Shown: positions 48,588 through 61,766, counted from the stretch's first letter. The stretch: DNA of 64,000 nucleotides from Haemonchus contortus (GCA_000469685.2 LS997565.1:31404645-31468644), one strand, 5' to 3'. Translations and numbers: made by a program. The notes: a model not told the origin generated them from the sequence alone.

Positions 48588-51500
48588 CGATGCGAATTGC
48601 GCCCACCATACAGAAAGCCAGATGCTGAAGAATGTTCCGACAACCTGAAAAGACAGCTCGCTTTGAACATCTGGCAAGTACTTCTCCAATTTCTAACAAT
48701 GTTCGAGAAGTAAAATCATTTTAATCTGCATAACTCAAAAATGTGCCGACAGCCATAGTTAGTGGGTATATGTGTGCGGAACGGAAAAGTTAAGAGGATC
48801 GGTAGGATAAGGAAAGTGAGGATATATATGCGGGCCATTCTTTCAAAACCATTCCACTCCTGGCGCCTTTTTCTGACACCTTAGCTATAAACAGACGATA
48901 TTTCCTGACTGGAGACCATAAAAGACTCATTTGCCTCTGCCAGAACGAAGGCATGATTAAATGTGTCTCAATGGTCAATTAAGTAAATCCGACCTATACA
49001 GTTGTTTAATTCATATGCGGCTTACAAACCTAAATCCTGTCATGTGCTATGACGTTCAGCTTTGCTTCCAATCCCTTACAAATTTCTACCCAGCGGACAA
49101 CTTATGTTGTCCTCGAAAAACCAAGCCGTATTCAAGAGAGGCTAATAGAAAGAAAAAGTCGTCTTTAACCGTGTATAGCCCTGTACAAATTCGCATCGAG
49201 TGCAAAGGAAACAAAGCCTTAATAATCTGAATGTAATTATTCACAGGATTCTGTAGGCCAATGTTAGTGGCACTACTTACCAAGAATGCTATCCAAGCAA
49301 TGAAACGATAAACGGGCAAGTTCGGAAACATGTGCCGTCCGAACTTGACACATATTGCAGCTTCAAGAGCGGCTACCGCACAATATACCCAACACTGCAT
49401 ACCGATTCTTTTCACGAGAGGATCTGTGGCGTATAGATAGAACTGTCTGAAAATGAGTATTAACAAGAGTGTTATAGCTCTCTTCTTAGAAAAGTTTTCC
49501 CTAATTGAATTTACACGATATTTATCCACAACTCTACCCTGGTGCAGAACCAATTGAATGGAAAAACACCAACTGAAATAGTAATAAAAGTCTTCTGATG
49601 GCGATGAGCAAGGATGGAACGCCTATTTGGGGGACGTACATGGGCTTTGCATGATGACAGTGAAGATGATTGCGGCAATCGTTTTTTAGATATCTTATTT
49701 TTCAAAGCTTTTCAATGAACAGTGCCGAAGTACTATGGCCGGCAAAAAGGACTGCATCTTTGAGTCACTAGTTCCTTTTGGAGAAAGAATACATTTCAGG
49801 CAATATATCCCTCCAAAGAGACAGGTATAAAATTAAACTCAAAATTTCAAAAATGGAAGTTCTCTGAGACTAACGCAGTATATAGAGCTTCAATTCGACC
49901 AAGTTTAGTGGTTCTATAGAAAAGTTGCAGCAATGGGAAGTAGCTAAAATTTGAAAAAAAAAAACCGCGCGGCTAGAAAGTGAAGTCCGCATGTAGATTA
50001 GATTACCGTCAACGTGTTCGAAGCTATTTAAAAAACCAGATGAGAAGATGGTTCAATCTCAATTTTTACCTGATTGATGGTGCAGAAATGAGTGCGATCA
50101 GAATGATTCGCCAAAACACCACAAAATGTTTCGTATCCACAGCAAAGACGTGTTTTAAGAAAAATGTATTTAACTCGGTGAGCTGAAATATGTCAACGAT
50201 CAATTTGTGTAAAAGCTGATGCAAAAGTGTGTATCAATTCTGCCGAGATCTAAAGCGATCAAAAAGATAAGGAACTTGCTGATTGCATCATTCGATGATT
50301 AATGCTATCGTGTTCCTATATTCAGGACGTTCATATCCTGGCCTAGGGAGAGCCTCACTGTGGATGTGGTACAGAAGCAATGATACAAACATTTCCCAAT
50401 GCTCCAATTAAGCGTATCTGGGTGTCAAACCAACATTGTCAACGGACAAGCCTCATAGTCTAGAGAGAAACTAGCGACATGAGGAGTATTTGAGAGCAAT
50501 GAAACAGACCACTTTGCTAAATCTGTAGACATCACGTCGGTTTTCTGCAAATGAACGGTCATTGGAAACACCGATGTCACAAGCGAGACAGAAGTTATCC
50601 CGAACGGAATGATTTCCATAGGCACGGTAGCACCCCCGGCGCACGCTCTGCTCAGCGTGGGTGGGTCTTTTTACGCGATTGATATTCTGATTAACTGGGA
50701 GCCACCAATCCACTCGATCAATTCCTCTTGAAAAAAAAGCTAAAAAGAGAAGCAAAGAGTACAGACTAACCAGCCAAATCAGGACAAAAACATATACAGC
50801 CATTGTCCTCCTAAGCGCAGTTGAATTAAACCAGTCCAGTTCTGTCCAACTTTCTGGAGTAAACTGCATTACTGCACGCTTGAAGCGACCACGGTGTGAT
50901 TTTATGTCCCTGTAATGATAACGACTACAATACTAGTTGTTAGGACAGGAAGATCGGAAACTATGATGAGCCATGAAACAAGCTTCATGCGTCCGAGTTA
51001 CACTAATGCTTAAGACTAACAATAAGCTGCATTCTTGAGATGGTTTCAATGGAAAATGTAGGGGAATACGGACCTTTTCTTCGATGCTTGCAAATAATTT
51101 GAACATTCACAAAGTCGTTTATTGGAGGACGAATACTTCAGCATTGCTCAATGCCTTTTCTGAGATGCACCCCCGCATTAAACTTTTATTAGGAATCGTA
51201 GGGGTGCTCTGAGCGCCTATGCCCGCTTGTGACCTACATAACAAATTGTGGTGGCCAGTGGGTGTTCATTTATTCTCCCAGATGAGCCTGTGACCCTAGC
51301 GGGATTGAAAGTTTGGTTGTCCCGGATGAGTACCTTCAACATTCAATCACATGCCCCTACGCCACCTCTCTCCTAGTCACTTGTTAAAAAATTAATGTGA
51401 AATTAATGTGAAAAAGCGGGAGTTCAATGTGAAAAAATCTAATAAAACCCTTACTTGATACTTTCCCAGTGAAATTGCCGCATTCGGAAAAAACTGCACA

Positions 51501-53623
51501 CTTTCAGTCCAAACCAAATCCCGAGACCATTACAAAGAAGTACGTCCAGAAGAATGGCATCCCACCAACATTCTTCGAAATTGGGGAGAAGTTGTGTGAA
51601 TACGACCTAGAAAATAATTCGTAAAGTTATTTTACAAGCAGCAGGAAGCTTTCACCGTCCCATCTTCTGTAGGGATTATAAGTGCACATCATAAAAGTGA
51701 TTATACTTCTGTGAGTTCCCATGCAATGCTGATATACCAGCACAGTATGCCGTGTCGTATCAGTAAGGCCTTCATAGCCCATCCAAGGAAGTGTCCCACA
51801 GCGAAGATGTCCATATGACTCCATACTCGTTCCAGAGTAACATCGGAGCAGTTCACAGCGTATGCCTGAAATTTGAGCTCAGTTTGGAGCATAACTGTAA
51901 CAAGTGATGAAAAAAGCGAAATTGGTCAAGGAATATGAGGAGAACAGAAACAGATACTATTGATTTCAAGCGCCTCTAAGGAATAAATAAAAAACTAGCA
52001 CGGAAACGATCAAGTGAAAAGAATGATAGGTAACACCACTATTAATATCCCTATCAAGTATGGAAACGAAAGTCACCTTCTCTTCGAGCGACTCCTTACT
52101 CAAACCATCAGGATCTAACCATGAAAGAACCTTCTTGATGTCCGCATAGGTTTGAAATAGGGTAAACTGGAGTATCATTAAATATATCACCGACATGCCA
52201 AATATGATTCTCCATAGAATAGGGTGTGGTCGAATAAACGGTCCTACAGAAGAAATACTGCATACTTGATTATAGAATGAGAACTTGACTACCATAGGAA
52301 ACATAAACTGCATTTCACGCTTTCGAAATGCATTCCTGACTTGCCCCGTGTCCCCACTTCTGGATCTATCGTAACCCTAGATTTCCGCCAGTTTACCGAT
52401 CATCTTCCAATATAACTCTTACAATTCCACTCCTCTCATTCCCCGTAAACTACCCTTCGGAAATGGTAACAATTGTACCCTCCAGCTTTTGCAAGTAACT
52501 GAACCATGCTCAGCTCATCTTCTGGAGCAAAGAATCAAGAAGGGAAATGCATAAAACACACTTGCTTCGAGTGAGCCTGGTACTTACTACCATCACGAAA
52601 GTCGTCTGTAAGTTGGGTTCAGTCATCGAATATTGTACTTATATACATAAGAAATGCTGCAAAATGTGGGCTTACGAGCACCACATTAAGCCACGCCTTG
52701 AGAGGATTTCTAAAAAAGCATGATGCAGAACGAACCGTTAGGGAAAGCCAACGCACTGACAATTAGAAAAAGGACCAGCGTCCCCATGCATCCATCATAT
52801 ACGTTGGTGTCAGTACCTCCATCATTTCTGAAATAGTAAACTGAAAAGAAATGAGGGTAAATCACATCACCCCACACATATTTATATCACATTATGAAAG
52901 TTCCCATATTATCGCTAAGAAAACACCGTCCGAGTGGGTACTGGTGTGGCTTTGATGGAGTGCAAGGGACGCACTGTCGCCATCTGAATCTACATAGGCC
53001 TAGCCCAATAAAGCCTTCTATCGGGTAAGTGGTATCAGACTAATCTGGGAGGATAAGAGCTGAAGTAGAATGCGTGAGCACACCTAAAGATGGAACTCAT
53101 CAAAGGCAAAGAGTTTATCCTTTGGATTTCGAGTGGGTACTGAGAGATCGTTAGCTGAAAATAGATCGAACCAATAAGGAGAAAAGTATTTCTCAGATGA
53201 TAACTCACCCGGAAAATGCTTTGTAGCAAACGAATATACAAAGGCAAGCAAGGATCGTTAGTGTATGAGGTTTATACAGGATATCCAATGTTATATCCTC
53301 CACAACACGATCGTTAACCATTTGAAAATGTATCCGTTCCAGTTCTTTTCTCGAACGTCGTCTGACGGTTCGATGGGACCTTAACATTTCCAGCATTTCT
53401 TTTACACTGTGACTGGGAATGAATTACAACTAAATGGATGAAAGACGATTAGCATTAGGATGTTGAAAACCAGATTCATTTACTTGCTATCATCTTCAGT
53501 TTCTCCTTCTGTAGTGTAACATCCAGCATCTCCTATTCTATCTTTCGGATCAAGACGTAGCCCATCGTCACGGTCTTCTCGTATGCCCACTCGTCTTCTC
53601 AAATTACTGCTTTCATCTTCCAT
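48588..53623 (-). CDS. pssy-1: Phosphatidylserine synthase 1 (PTDSS1/pssy-1 type)
   Basis: Ten exons join in phase: 53623-53484, 53412-53209, 52827-52736, 52243-52077, 51865-51707, 51606-51455, 50909-50771, 50182-50070, 49446-49281, 48644-48588; 463 codons, close to the family's usual ~470. The protein is a multi-pass ER membrane enzyme that exchanges serine for the head group of an existing phospholipid. Family motifs in order: [144 protein letters not shown]. The [21 protein letters not shown] block fits type 1 rather than type 2. The N-terminal exon ([13 protein letters not shown]...) is acidic and cytosolic. The last exon was not resolved: from the phase-0 donor at 48587 several acceptors would add only 0-8 residues before a stop. 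Confidence 0.93.
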
Positions 53624-53640
53624 CTGAAATATATTCACAC
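53624..53640 (-). promoter_or_regulatory. Acceptor directly abutting the phosphatidylserine synthase start codon
   Basis: On the minus strand ATATATTTCAG is followed immediately by ATG. No upstream coding exon in phase was found, so this is probably the spliced-leader addition site, leaving no native 5' UTR. It could instead be a normal 3' splice site after a noncoding exon. Confidence 0.5.
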
Positions 53641-54469
53641 TAACATACATTACTCGACACTCGATAGTTTAGCCAACGAGCATAATCCTATTGTTTTACC
53701 ATATGCACATGAACCTCATAAACATCCAACGGATCGTCCGATGTTCCAGTTTTTGAAACAAAGCCGGATTTCCCGTCTTAGCCGAGACTTTCGTCCTTTT
53801 AATACATAAACACTGCCAATGAAAGTATTACAGGGTTCAGGAGGTGCAAGCCAGGCAACGTACTACTGCATGCAAGGTCGGAAATTGAGTCCCGAATCGA
53901 GAGCCGTCCAGACTATCCAATCCTTCCATCCTTCGGAGACATTTGCTCACTGCAAGACTGGTCAGGGGCGATTAAAGCATTGAACTGTATATTGGCTCGT
54001 CACCGCAAGTCATCGTATGAGCCAAATACCATTCATTATCAACCATTCATTACCCCACTACGATTCTGAAAGAAAGTCGAACTCGAGGGGCGTCTCTTAG
54101 ATGGAATTGATTAACGAAGAGAAGTCTGCTTAGTCTTTAAGGATTCTCCACTCGCGGTAGAACGTCATAGTCGAAGGGCAATCATTGTATAGGCCATGAA
54201 CTCATGATAGCGCCACGAAGACTGTGAATGGAAGTCGGATGCGCGGCCGTATTTAATCATCCATGCCAATCAAGGGTGTAACCTTCAGACCTTTATCCCT
54301 TTATCCTGACTTTTGTTTCTTTTGATCCTTGGAGTCTACCTGCGTGGCGACAAAACTATAACTAAACTAATCATGTAAAACTTAGGATTACACATGCAGA
54401 TGTTTTCGAGAAAAATCACAACTTTACCATCAACAAAGTAGGTACATTCGACCGTGACCCTTCCCATGC

Positions 54470-54776
54470 TCATGAATAAATGATCGGATGAACATTCTTA
54501 GAGACCAATCCGATAAATCGAGAGTAAGATCTAATCTTGTAGCTAGAATTACTTTTACTCTTTTGTTGGGAAAGTGAAGACTTTTCTGAAGTGTTGAGAA
54601 GTTGCATACGATGAATTTCATCAGTTTCATAAGCACAACCTAGAACAAACGAAACAAATGAAAGATCGAGATAGGGGTGACCTTGAAGCGTTCGACAATC
54701 AACCTGACCAACTTGCCCGCTATCATATCGTATGACGGAGAAACGCATAAAAGTAGAGAGAAACCTCCCGTTTGGC
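54470..54776 (-). CDS. Last two exons of an unrecognised gene upstream of phosphatidylserine synthase
   Basis: Exon 54776-54682 follows CTGAACAG and ends at a G|GTCACC donor in phase 1. Exon 54639-54470 follows GTTCTAG and ends TGA, and the 42-nt intron is typically short. Residues include FMRFSVIRYDSGQVGQVDCR, then CAYETDEIHRMQLLNTSEKS and a Ser/Lys-rich tail. Earlier exons (above 54.8 kb) were not joined. It lies about 850 bp upstream of the synthase on the same strand. No family recognised. Confidence 0.5.
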
Positions 54777-55596
54777 CTGTTCAGAGAGCATTGTACTATC
54801 CCACCGTTTTCATCTTATTGAAAAAGTTCACGACAAACGAAATTCAATCGCAGCAAAAAGCGGATCACAGGATCATGGCTCACTCGATTAACTCAGACGG
54901 AAATCACATCGACGTATACATTTTCTTTTGTAGCTCCAGACTATGGTAAGCTACTGATAAGCATAGCAATCTCAACGAGAAATATGGAAATTTATAATAA
55001 ATAAGTATAAACGAGAGACGCATTTGCAGACTCAGACTTTTCCTAGCTACAGTGTCGTTGACGCCTGATTTTAATTTGTACGTGCCAGGCGCCCACTAAG
55101 TAATTTTACGGACCAGGCGCCCAGTCCTTGAAGTACACGCTTAGAAGGTATGGGCATGCATATTAAAATGAGGCTTGAATGTTGCTGTTGTTGAAAAAGT
55201 GTGGGATAGAATAGTCTACCCGTCGCGTTCCTGAGGTACCTTGTTCTAGAACTTTTGCGGAGAATTCGTAAGCACTTGTTCGCCAAACTTTGGTCAACAA
55301 TTGCGGCCCATAACACGTACTTCTTTCTAAATAGCACCCTTGGAAAGTGGACAGCCTTCATCTACAATTAGACATGCACTATAAATGATCCTTTGTCAGT
55401 TTAGGACTCTCGACGCCGCAGTCCGAATACAGCGTTCTACGGCGAAAAAAGAATTCGCCGTCTTTGTCCATTGGCACTATTCAATCCCATCTGAAAAATG
55501 TGCCCTGTATTCAACTTCCATTCTGAATTGTAGTGGCGTATCGAATGCTTATGTGGCTTATACATGGCAAAAGTGATATCGAAGCGAAGAGAGTCC

Positions 55597-55822
55597 TCTA
55601 TATGCATAAAGCGGTAATTCTCTGTGCCTGTTTGTATGCCCGTTTGTGTGTCCTCCCGAAAGTTACGTAGGCCGATGAAAAGTGTGAATGTCACGTGAGC
55701 GTGGTGCGGAAATAGTTATGAAATGGGAAGTCAACCGATACTGTGCATATTGGTCCTCTAACAAGTCGTAGGTAAGCGGTAGTGGGCATGTGGTCACGCA
55801 TTAGCGTGCGTAGCCCAACTGG
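55597..55822 (+). mobile_element. Short Helitron-like element
   Basis: It starts TCTATATGCATAAAGCGG, followed by a T/G-rich GTGCCTGTTTGTATGCCCG stretch, and ends with a GTGGTCACGCATTAGCGTGC hairpin and GTAGCCCAACTGG. The same end occurs at 22.45-22.5 kb and 63.77-63.81 kb. Start and end signals resemble non-autonomous Helitron-like elements, and about 225 bp is a plausible size. Confidence 0.4.
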
Positions 55823-55945
55823 GGCCGTAAGGTATGCTCCCCCGAACAGGGATGGGTCCCCTTCCCGGTAAGGTATGCTCTCGGGGAGAGCTTTCGGGGA
55901 GAGGCCACGCCCACTGGTTCGAGGGGAGAACTTCCCGAACGACGC
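55821..55945. repeat. GC-rich block sharing its end with the fold-back element
   Basis: GGGGCCGTAAGGTATGCTC at 55821 is the exact inverse of 59549-59567 and nearly of 58054-58069. GGTAAGGTATGCTCTCGGGG repeats at about 55867. This could be one outer end of a 3.7-kb element or a detached fragment. Confidence 0.5.
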
Positions 55946-57838
55946 GCGATCGGGGCTAGCCGGGACTACCGTAACTATTGACCGCGGAGTGCGGAATTGT
56001 TTGTCGAGCGCGCAATTTTCTATGGCTTACGCAATTCCCTTGGCTTGAATTATGGAGGTAAGGCGCAAGTTCGCTTGTGATTGGAACTGGAAAGGTTGCA
56101 AAAGGTTCTACAAGACTCCAGGTTCTACAAGGTTCCCGAAGACTAAAAAATTCCTGCTTAAGCAAAACGGAAAATAAGTGTACTGCATCTTCTTTAAGGT
56201 TTTGGATAGTTCGAAGCGAGTTCGTGATTATTACCAGAATGATAGCGGAAAATTTATGAAAATTTCAGTTCGGTTTTGATCTTACCACTTATGTACTCGC
56301 TTACACTTGGCTCACTTGCAACCCTTGTCGTCGCTCCCCCTTTTCGTCCACAACTACTTTCTTTATTCATGCTCTCTCCATTCTGCACAGTGTACGAATT
56401 CCTTCCGGAGGCGTTGATTTTACATCGAACATCATCGAATTATAGCGAAATTTGTTGGAAGGTGGAGATGTCAGAGGTACAATTACACAGTAATATACGC
56501 AAGAGTTGCAGGGTTGCAATTATCCCCGAAATATGCCGTAAATTTTTGACTAATTTGCGACTCGTGGTATTGTGTTTTGCGCAGGATTAGTAAGTGTTCG
56601 GTGACGGTGGAAAACTGTGAAGTTTCTTTATTCATTACAATGGCGAGCTATGTTCGGAAACATTTTTTATGACTTCAAGCAGAGGAGGATTTCACGTACT
56701 TGAGTGAGGTTGTTTGAACGGAGACCTAGGTGAGCTCATGGTCTGCAGTACTGGTTAGCTATGGGAACCAACATTGCCAGTTTAGTCTCCTGAGAAAACC
56801 TAATCTGTCGGAGTTTGCTTGAAATTTGTTGATTTACCCAGGTTTCGCCTGAAGCTCATGAGGAAATAAGGAGTCTTTTGATAAGAGGGAAAGCATGTGT
56901 AGGTGCTTTCACGTTCCCAATAGTAATCATCAGCCCCTTAGGTCTAATTTCGTGTTCCCACTCTCAACTTGTGGGCTCAACAGTTGAAGAACTCAGTGTT
57001 TCAAAAAACAGAAGTGTATGGAGAAGTTGTGAAGGGTAAACAAATGGCGTTCGCGTTATCAATTAAATCTTTACGTTGATGTTGCAGAAAAGAGGAAGTT
57101 TTAGGTCGATTCTAAAGGTTCCGAAGTACATAATAACCATAATATTCGAAATAGCATAACACTTTCATCGCTTTACGGATGGCTCACATCTTCCCAGTTG
57201 TGGCCAGAGTTCTTTTACTGAGGTGACGATTCATCAAACCCAGCACATTGGTGCTGTTGTTGTTCGCCGGAGTTGTATGGATCTTCGTGCACCGCCACGT
57301 GTCTTCAAGAATACTTATTGTTGCCCTAATCAAGCTCTAAGCTTCAACTGGCTGTTGCATGTCTGCAGTGATGTTGGCTTTTTGCTTTACTCATATGACT
57401 TCATAGTTGTCTGCAGTTCCAGCTAACTTATTTGAACTGTAATGAAATAGCTTTTTTGGCATTTCACTCGCACTGCCTGGTTTTTCTAGTTTTTTTTGGA
57501 CCCTATTCTACCAAATAACGTAAAAACTTTCGATAACTTGAAACTCTACCGAAGAAAATTTGTAAGTGGAAGAAAAGGTTTTGTTGATATTTCATTCGAC
57601 GTTTGAATTCAGCTCCTATCGATGATTACAAGTCGTCTTCTATCGTGGTGAATTTTGCACCTATTGTGTATCCAGAGCTCTTCATAGAGGATATGGTGGA
57701 GGGCTGCGCACGAAAAGAAAGAACGCTAGTTAGTCAAACTTCAGCGACTAGATACGCAAAAAAGGCGACGCCAAGATAACGCATTAAAGGAGGCTGAAAA
57801 ACTTCTAGAGATTTTTTTGCTCAGGCTACCAGGATAGG

Positions 57839-57903
57839 GTCTCATGTGGTAAGGGGGCATCAAGTGGCTGCCCTAACTTGATGCCCCCCTTACCGGACGA
57901 GAC
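57839..57903. repeat. Strong GC-rich hairpin
   Basis: The 17-nt arm at 57849-57865 (GTAAGGGGGCATCAAGT) pairs with 57876-57893 with one bulged C, around a 10-nt loop. An outer GTCTC/GAGAC pair extends the stem after a short internal loop. Confidence 0.7.
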
Positions 57904-58039
57904 ACCAGGATATTTCACTCCTAAATATTATGTTATCCTAAACTTAATCCTTGATTTTGGGAGCTTTTCAAGCCTAAATACAAGATTTGGCAACTTGCCA
58001 ACATTTAAAGGCCATCGAGACTCTGTATGTCTGACTCCC

Positions 58040-59567
58040 CTGGGACGACCCGCGAGCATACCTTACGGCTGCTTTCGGGGACGAGAAGAACTTAAACAAC
58101 AAAATCAGATATACCCTACTTGCGGCGGTTGCGTCGCGGCCTTCGCACTGGCGCACGTTATTTTGGGGTGTCTTAGCACTGCGGGAAGGCCTTGATGACA
58201 GAAGACTTCCTTTTTCATAACTCTGCTCATTGGCGATTGCGTAGCACGTTCAAACACGTTATTCTGAGGTGATTACTAATTGTAGAAAGTAACTTTCTAC
58301 AATGAGCTGTTAAACTGTAGTTTGATAATGTATGTCTCTTTTCCCGCATGTTTCCCCGTTTATGTTTCTTCCAAGATCATTGATGGGTAGTTACCCTCCC
58401 ATAGTGAATGGCTAATGAACACTGTTATGTGTTTGTATTTCTATTGCATGCTTCTTGGTTTGTGTTTCTTCTGAGACAACTGCTGAGTAGTGACCTTCAC
58501 TGATAGAGTGTTGAACCCTGACTTAGGGGTACGTCAACTTCTGTACAATTGAAGACCAATCTTGATTAGGTGTGAAGACTACATTTTCACTGTGCTGTCT
58601 GCATATCTTTATCAGGCGAGTGAAAGATAAGAAACTGAAGAAAATGGCAACAGTAAGAAGGTAGAGTATCATGAGAAAAATTATGAACTGGGAAAGTTTC
58701 CATAGTGCTGGTTAGGAATTTTGTTTTTGTGCACAGGTGAAAGGTGAAATGCGAAAGCAAGCAGTATATTCTATAGAGCTATTAATAGCGACTTAATTGC
58801 TTTTTTTATTTTGCACAAAATCAACACACAACACTTTTCCACACCTAATTAAGACCGCCCTGCGCCCTCATGCCTTGCCTTTGTTTCATTCTCCATCTAA
58901 TCAGCTTCTCTGTTTTCTGCACAGTCGCTGGCGACTACACACAACGCGTGGATGTTATTGAGACCTCTCTTTGGCTTGAATGTCGTTAACCATAGCCTCT
59001 TTCGATTGAATGAGTTGTATCAATCAATCGTACAGACGTTGGCATACCCCTGAATAAAGGTTCAACACTCTATCAATCAAGGTCATTACTCAGCAGTTGT
59101 CTCAGAAGAAACACAAACCAAGAAGCATGCAATAGAAATAGAAACACATAACAGAGTTCACTAGCCATTCAGGGGTGGGTAACTACCTATCAATGGTCTT
59201 GGAAGAAACATGAACGAGGAAGCATGCAGGAAAGAAACATACATTACTAAACTGTAGTTTAACAGCCCATTGATCGTAGAAAATTACTCCTTACAACTGG
59301 TTATCAACTTAAAATAACGTGTTCGAGCGCGCTACGTAACCGCCAATAAGCAGAGTTACGAAAGAGGAACTCTCCTGTCATCAAGGCCTTCCCGCAGTGC
59401 CTAGACACACCAAAATAAAGTGCTCCAGTGCGTAGGCCGCGACGCAACCGCAGCAAGTACGCTTTGTCTGATTTTGTTGTTTAAGTTCTTCTTCGGGGAC
59501 GCCATTCTCGGGGAGATTCGAATCGGGGCGTCCCAGCCCCGAACAGGAGAGCATACCTTACGGCCCC
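58040..59567. mobile_element. Fold-back element with ~470-520-bp inverted arms
   Basis: 58085-58553 is the inverse of about 59021-59490, at roughly 85-90% by eye over the whole arm. Shared blocks include AACTTAAACAACAAAATCAG, CACTGCGGGAAGGCCTTGAT and GCATGCTTCTTGGTTTGTGT. A ~470-bp unrelated spacer separates them. Outside the arms both sides carry GAGCATACCTTACGGC. There is no coding frame. Such long-arm elements are known as fold-back transposons; the superfamily is not assigned. Confidence 0.8.
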
Positions 59568-60285
59568 TGGTCTAAAATATATAGAGTAGCATGTAATGTT
59601 CACTTCCTACACTTGTTTCCTCTTCGCTTTTCATGTTTCACGAGAAAGAACCACCCTTGTCTTTGACGTTTTACATTGACAAGCATGATGAATACTTTAC
59701 CTAGTACCATTGCCTACTTACCCAAATCAGTGAAGAACCTGTGGAGGCGGAAAAATCAGTTTCGTCTGGTAATAAAGCGAAACAAGAAACTATCCAACTT
59801 AGTTTGGTTACATTCTGTGCTGAATTGGAAGGTCTTAAAATCCAGTTTACGGTAACTCTGAGGTACCCTTTCCTAGTTGAAAAACCTAGCGTTCGGGATT
59901 TTGGTTGTTGCGATTGCTTGAAGTGCTGACTGGATTTGTCGAACCATAGGTCAGCTATGCTGAGTCATGCTTCGCTCGAGATAGCCGTGCCGACTCATGC
60001 GTAGGCACGAGACAGCCGCCAGGGTTTCATCAGCTTCGCCGACGCACCTCGTCATCCCATCTATCAAGGTTTCATCATATTGAGGTAGAAACCACGGTAT
60101 AAAAGCAGCCGCCTCATGGTTTGGAGGTCGTCCCGGATGTGACCTCAGCCGCCAGGCTAACTCCGACCCTTCGTCAAGGCTACTACGTGCCCTCTCGTCC
60201 TATCCTCTCCCATCTGTCCCTCTCTTGTATTCTCCCTTTTGTTATTTACTTGTATAATAAACGTATATAAATGCTTCTATACTAA

Positions 60286-60370
60286 ATACTTTGAAGGTGA
60301 AGCGGATCTAGGGATGCTTCTGTATACTTCTCTACAGAAGCATCCCTAGGTCCTCTACACCTTCAAGTAT
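60286..60370. repeat. Long hairpin, precursor-microRNA-like
   Basis: Two paired segments, ATACTTTGAAGGTG with CACCTTCAAGTAT (one bulge) and CTAGGGATGCTTCTGTA with TACAGAAGCATCCCTAG, are separated by a 7x7 internal loop and closed by an 8-nt loop. The 85-nt size and 31 paired positions fit either a palindromic MITE or a microRNA precursor. Confidence 0.65.
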
Positions 60371-60480
60371 AAGCCTCATGAACCTATAACTTGATATGGA
60401 GGTCCCGGGAAGATGTTTTTTTTAGGGAAGGGCAAACTACAACTTTCGTAGCTATAGCTAAATTTTTTTCTGTAACCACT

Positions 60481-60490
60481 CCCCCCCCCC
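60481..60490. repeat. C10 tract
   Basis: Ten consecutive C residues, followed by TACCCCCC. See also the C17 run at 60889. Confidence 0.9.
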
Positions 60491-60512
60491 TACCCCCCTG
60501 CCTGACTCCCAC

Positions 60513-60730
60513 ATGTCATTCGCTCGACTACGTCCACATGTCGTCGCGATATTCAGGAAGATTCAAGACAACATGGATATGGACGAGATGATGACGAAGT
60601 ACAGTAAGTTCAATCATATTTAATTCGGTAGTAGAAAATTAGGCTTTCCAAATAACATCTTTCAGCCATCATATTTTTTTCCTACTATTGGAAACAATAT
60701 GATAAAGTGTACGGTCGCGTATACATTCTT
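60513..60730 (+). CDS. Candidate small gene or 5' exons, unrecognised
   Basis: Exon 60513-60603 starts with ATG (MSFARLRPHVVAIFRKIQDN) and ends at a GTAAGT donor in phase 1. Exon 60666-60730 follows ATCTTTCAG and reads TIIFFSYYWKQYDKVYGRVY before a TGA. The 62-nt intron and matching phase support splicing. The result would be about 51 residues with one hydrophobic segment. The ATG lacks a nearby trans-splice acceptor and sits right after C-rich DNA, so it may be an internal exon. The stop position also needs proof. Confidence 0.35.
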
Positions 60731-60888
60731 TGAGGGTTAAAAATATAGTGCCAACAAACACTTCTTTACTAATTATTAAAAGATGTGGAGTTCGGTCCTG
60801 GCGACGGTCACTTTTACTTGAAACTGCCTATACGTGTACCTAACCCTGTCAATAGTACTAGGAAAATTTCCTTTCCCCTTCCCCCCCT

Positions 60889-60905
60889 CCCCCCCCCCCC
60901 CCCCC
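60889..60905. repeat. C17 tract
   Basis: A run of 17 C follows a C/T-rich stretch (60871-60888). The opposite strand is a G tract able to form a quadruplex. Confidence 0.9.
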
Positions 60906-61766
60906 ATAAATGGAGGTTGACGGGTCACAATTGCGTGGCACATTTAGTTAATCTCCCAGATCCCACAACTCAGGGTGTTTTATTAGGACGTCCACAAATA
61001 ACCCTACTCAGTACTTTAAAACTACTAATCATGTTATCACATAAAGGACCCAATCGCCACTGAGCTCTCTCTCTTTCTATCTTTCTCGAGAATGAAATTT
61101 ATTGTCTATGAGTTGCAATAGACCAATCAGCTGACAATAACATCACGAGCGGTGGTCGCACTGCTCAATCTCATAATTCACATGGTGTAGCATCTAACAA
61201 CAGCCGACCGGCCGTTCACAGATCACACCAAGCCGAGAATCCACAAATCACCGACCCTCCCACTTTGGTTTTGGTTTCACTTTTTTACAAAGATACAATT
61301 AGTATCCTATCTATCACTCGAGGATTGTCGGCAAGGATCAACCGGCAACAGTTACCCTCATTAGTAATTGACACTCACAAGCTGGAAACCTATTAATTAT
61401 GCCTAACATCAAATAGACATTCAGCATACGGTAACTGCACAAGTCTCCACGAACGATTTTTTTCTGCTGAGAACATCATCCTAGAACAAATATTCACTCA
61501 CCTAACTGGTTGCACAAATTGTGACATATCATCGGCTGGCTCATGATTCAGTCATCTTATTACATCCACTTTAAGAACATAGATCGACGCAGCATGTTAG
61601 GTTTGCAAACCTTTTATTGAGTATCTGGTTTATATTATATCCACCTTTGCTCATATTCCATTGCAAATGCTCATGATCCTCGCAACTTTCAAAATAAGAG
61701 TTATTATCGCCATAACAAGCGGATGATTTCGCGGATCAATTCACCATTGGTCTGAGGAATATCATC

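Noticed and set aside
49511..49705. Minus ORF inside intron 8 of the phosphatidylserine synthase gene
   Set aside because: It interrupts the exon 8 to exon 9 join, which is perfect in phase and family homology.
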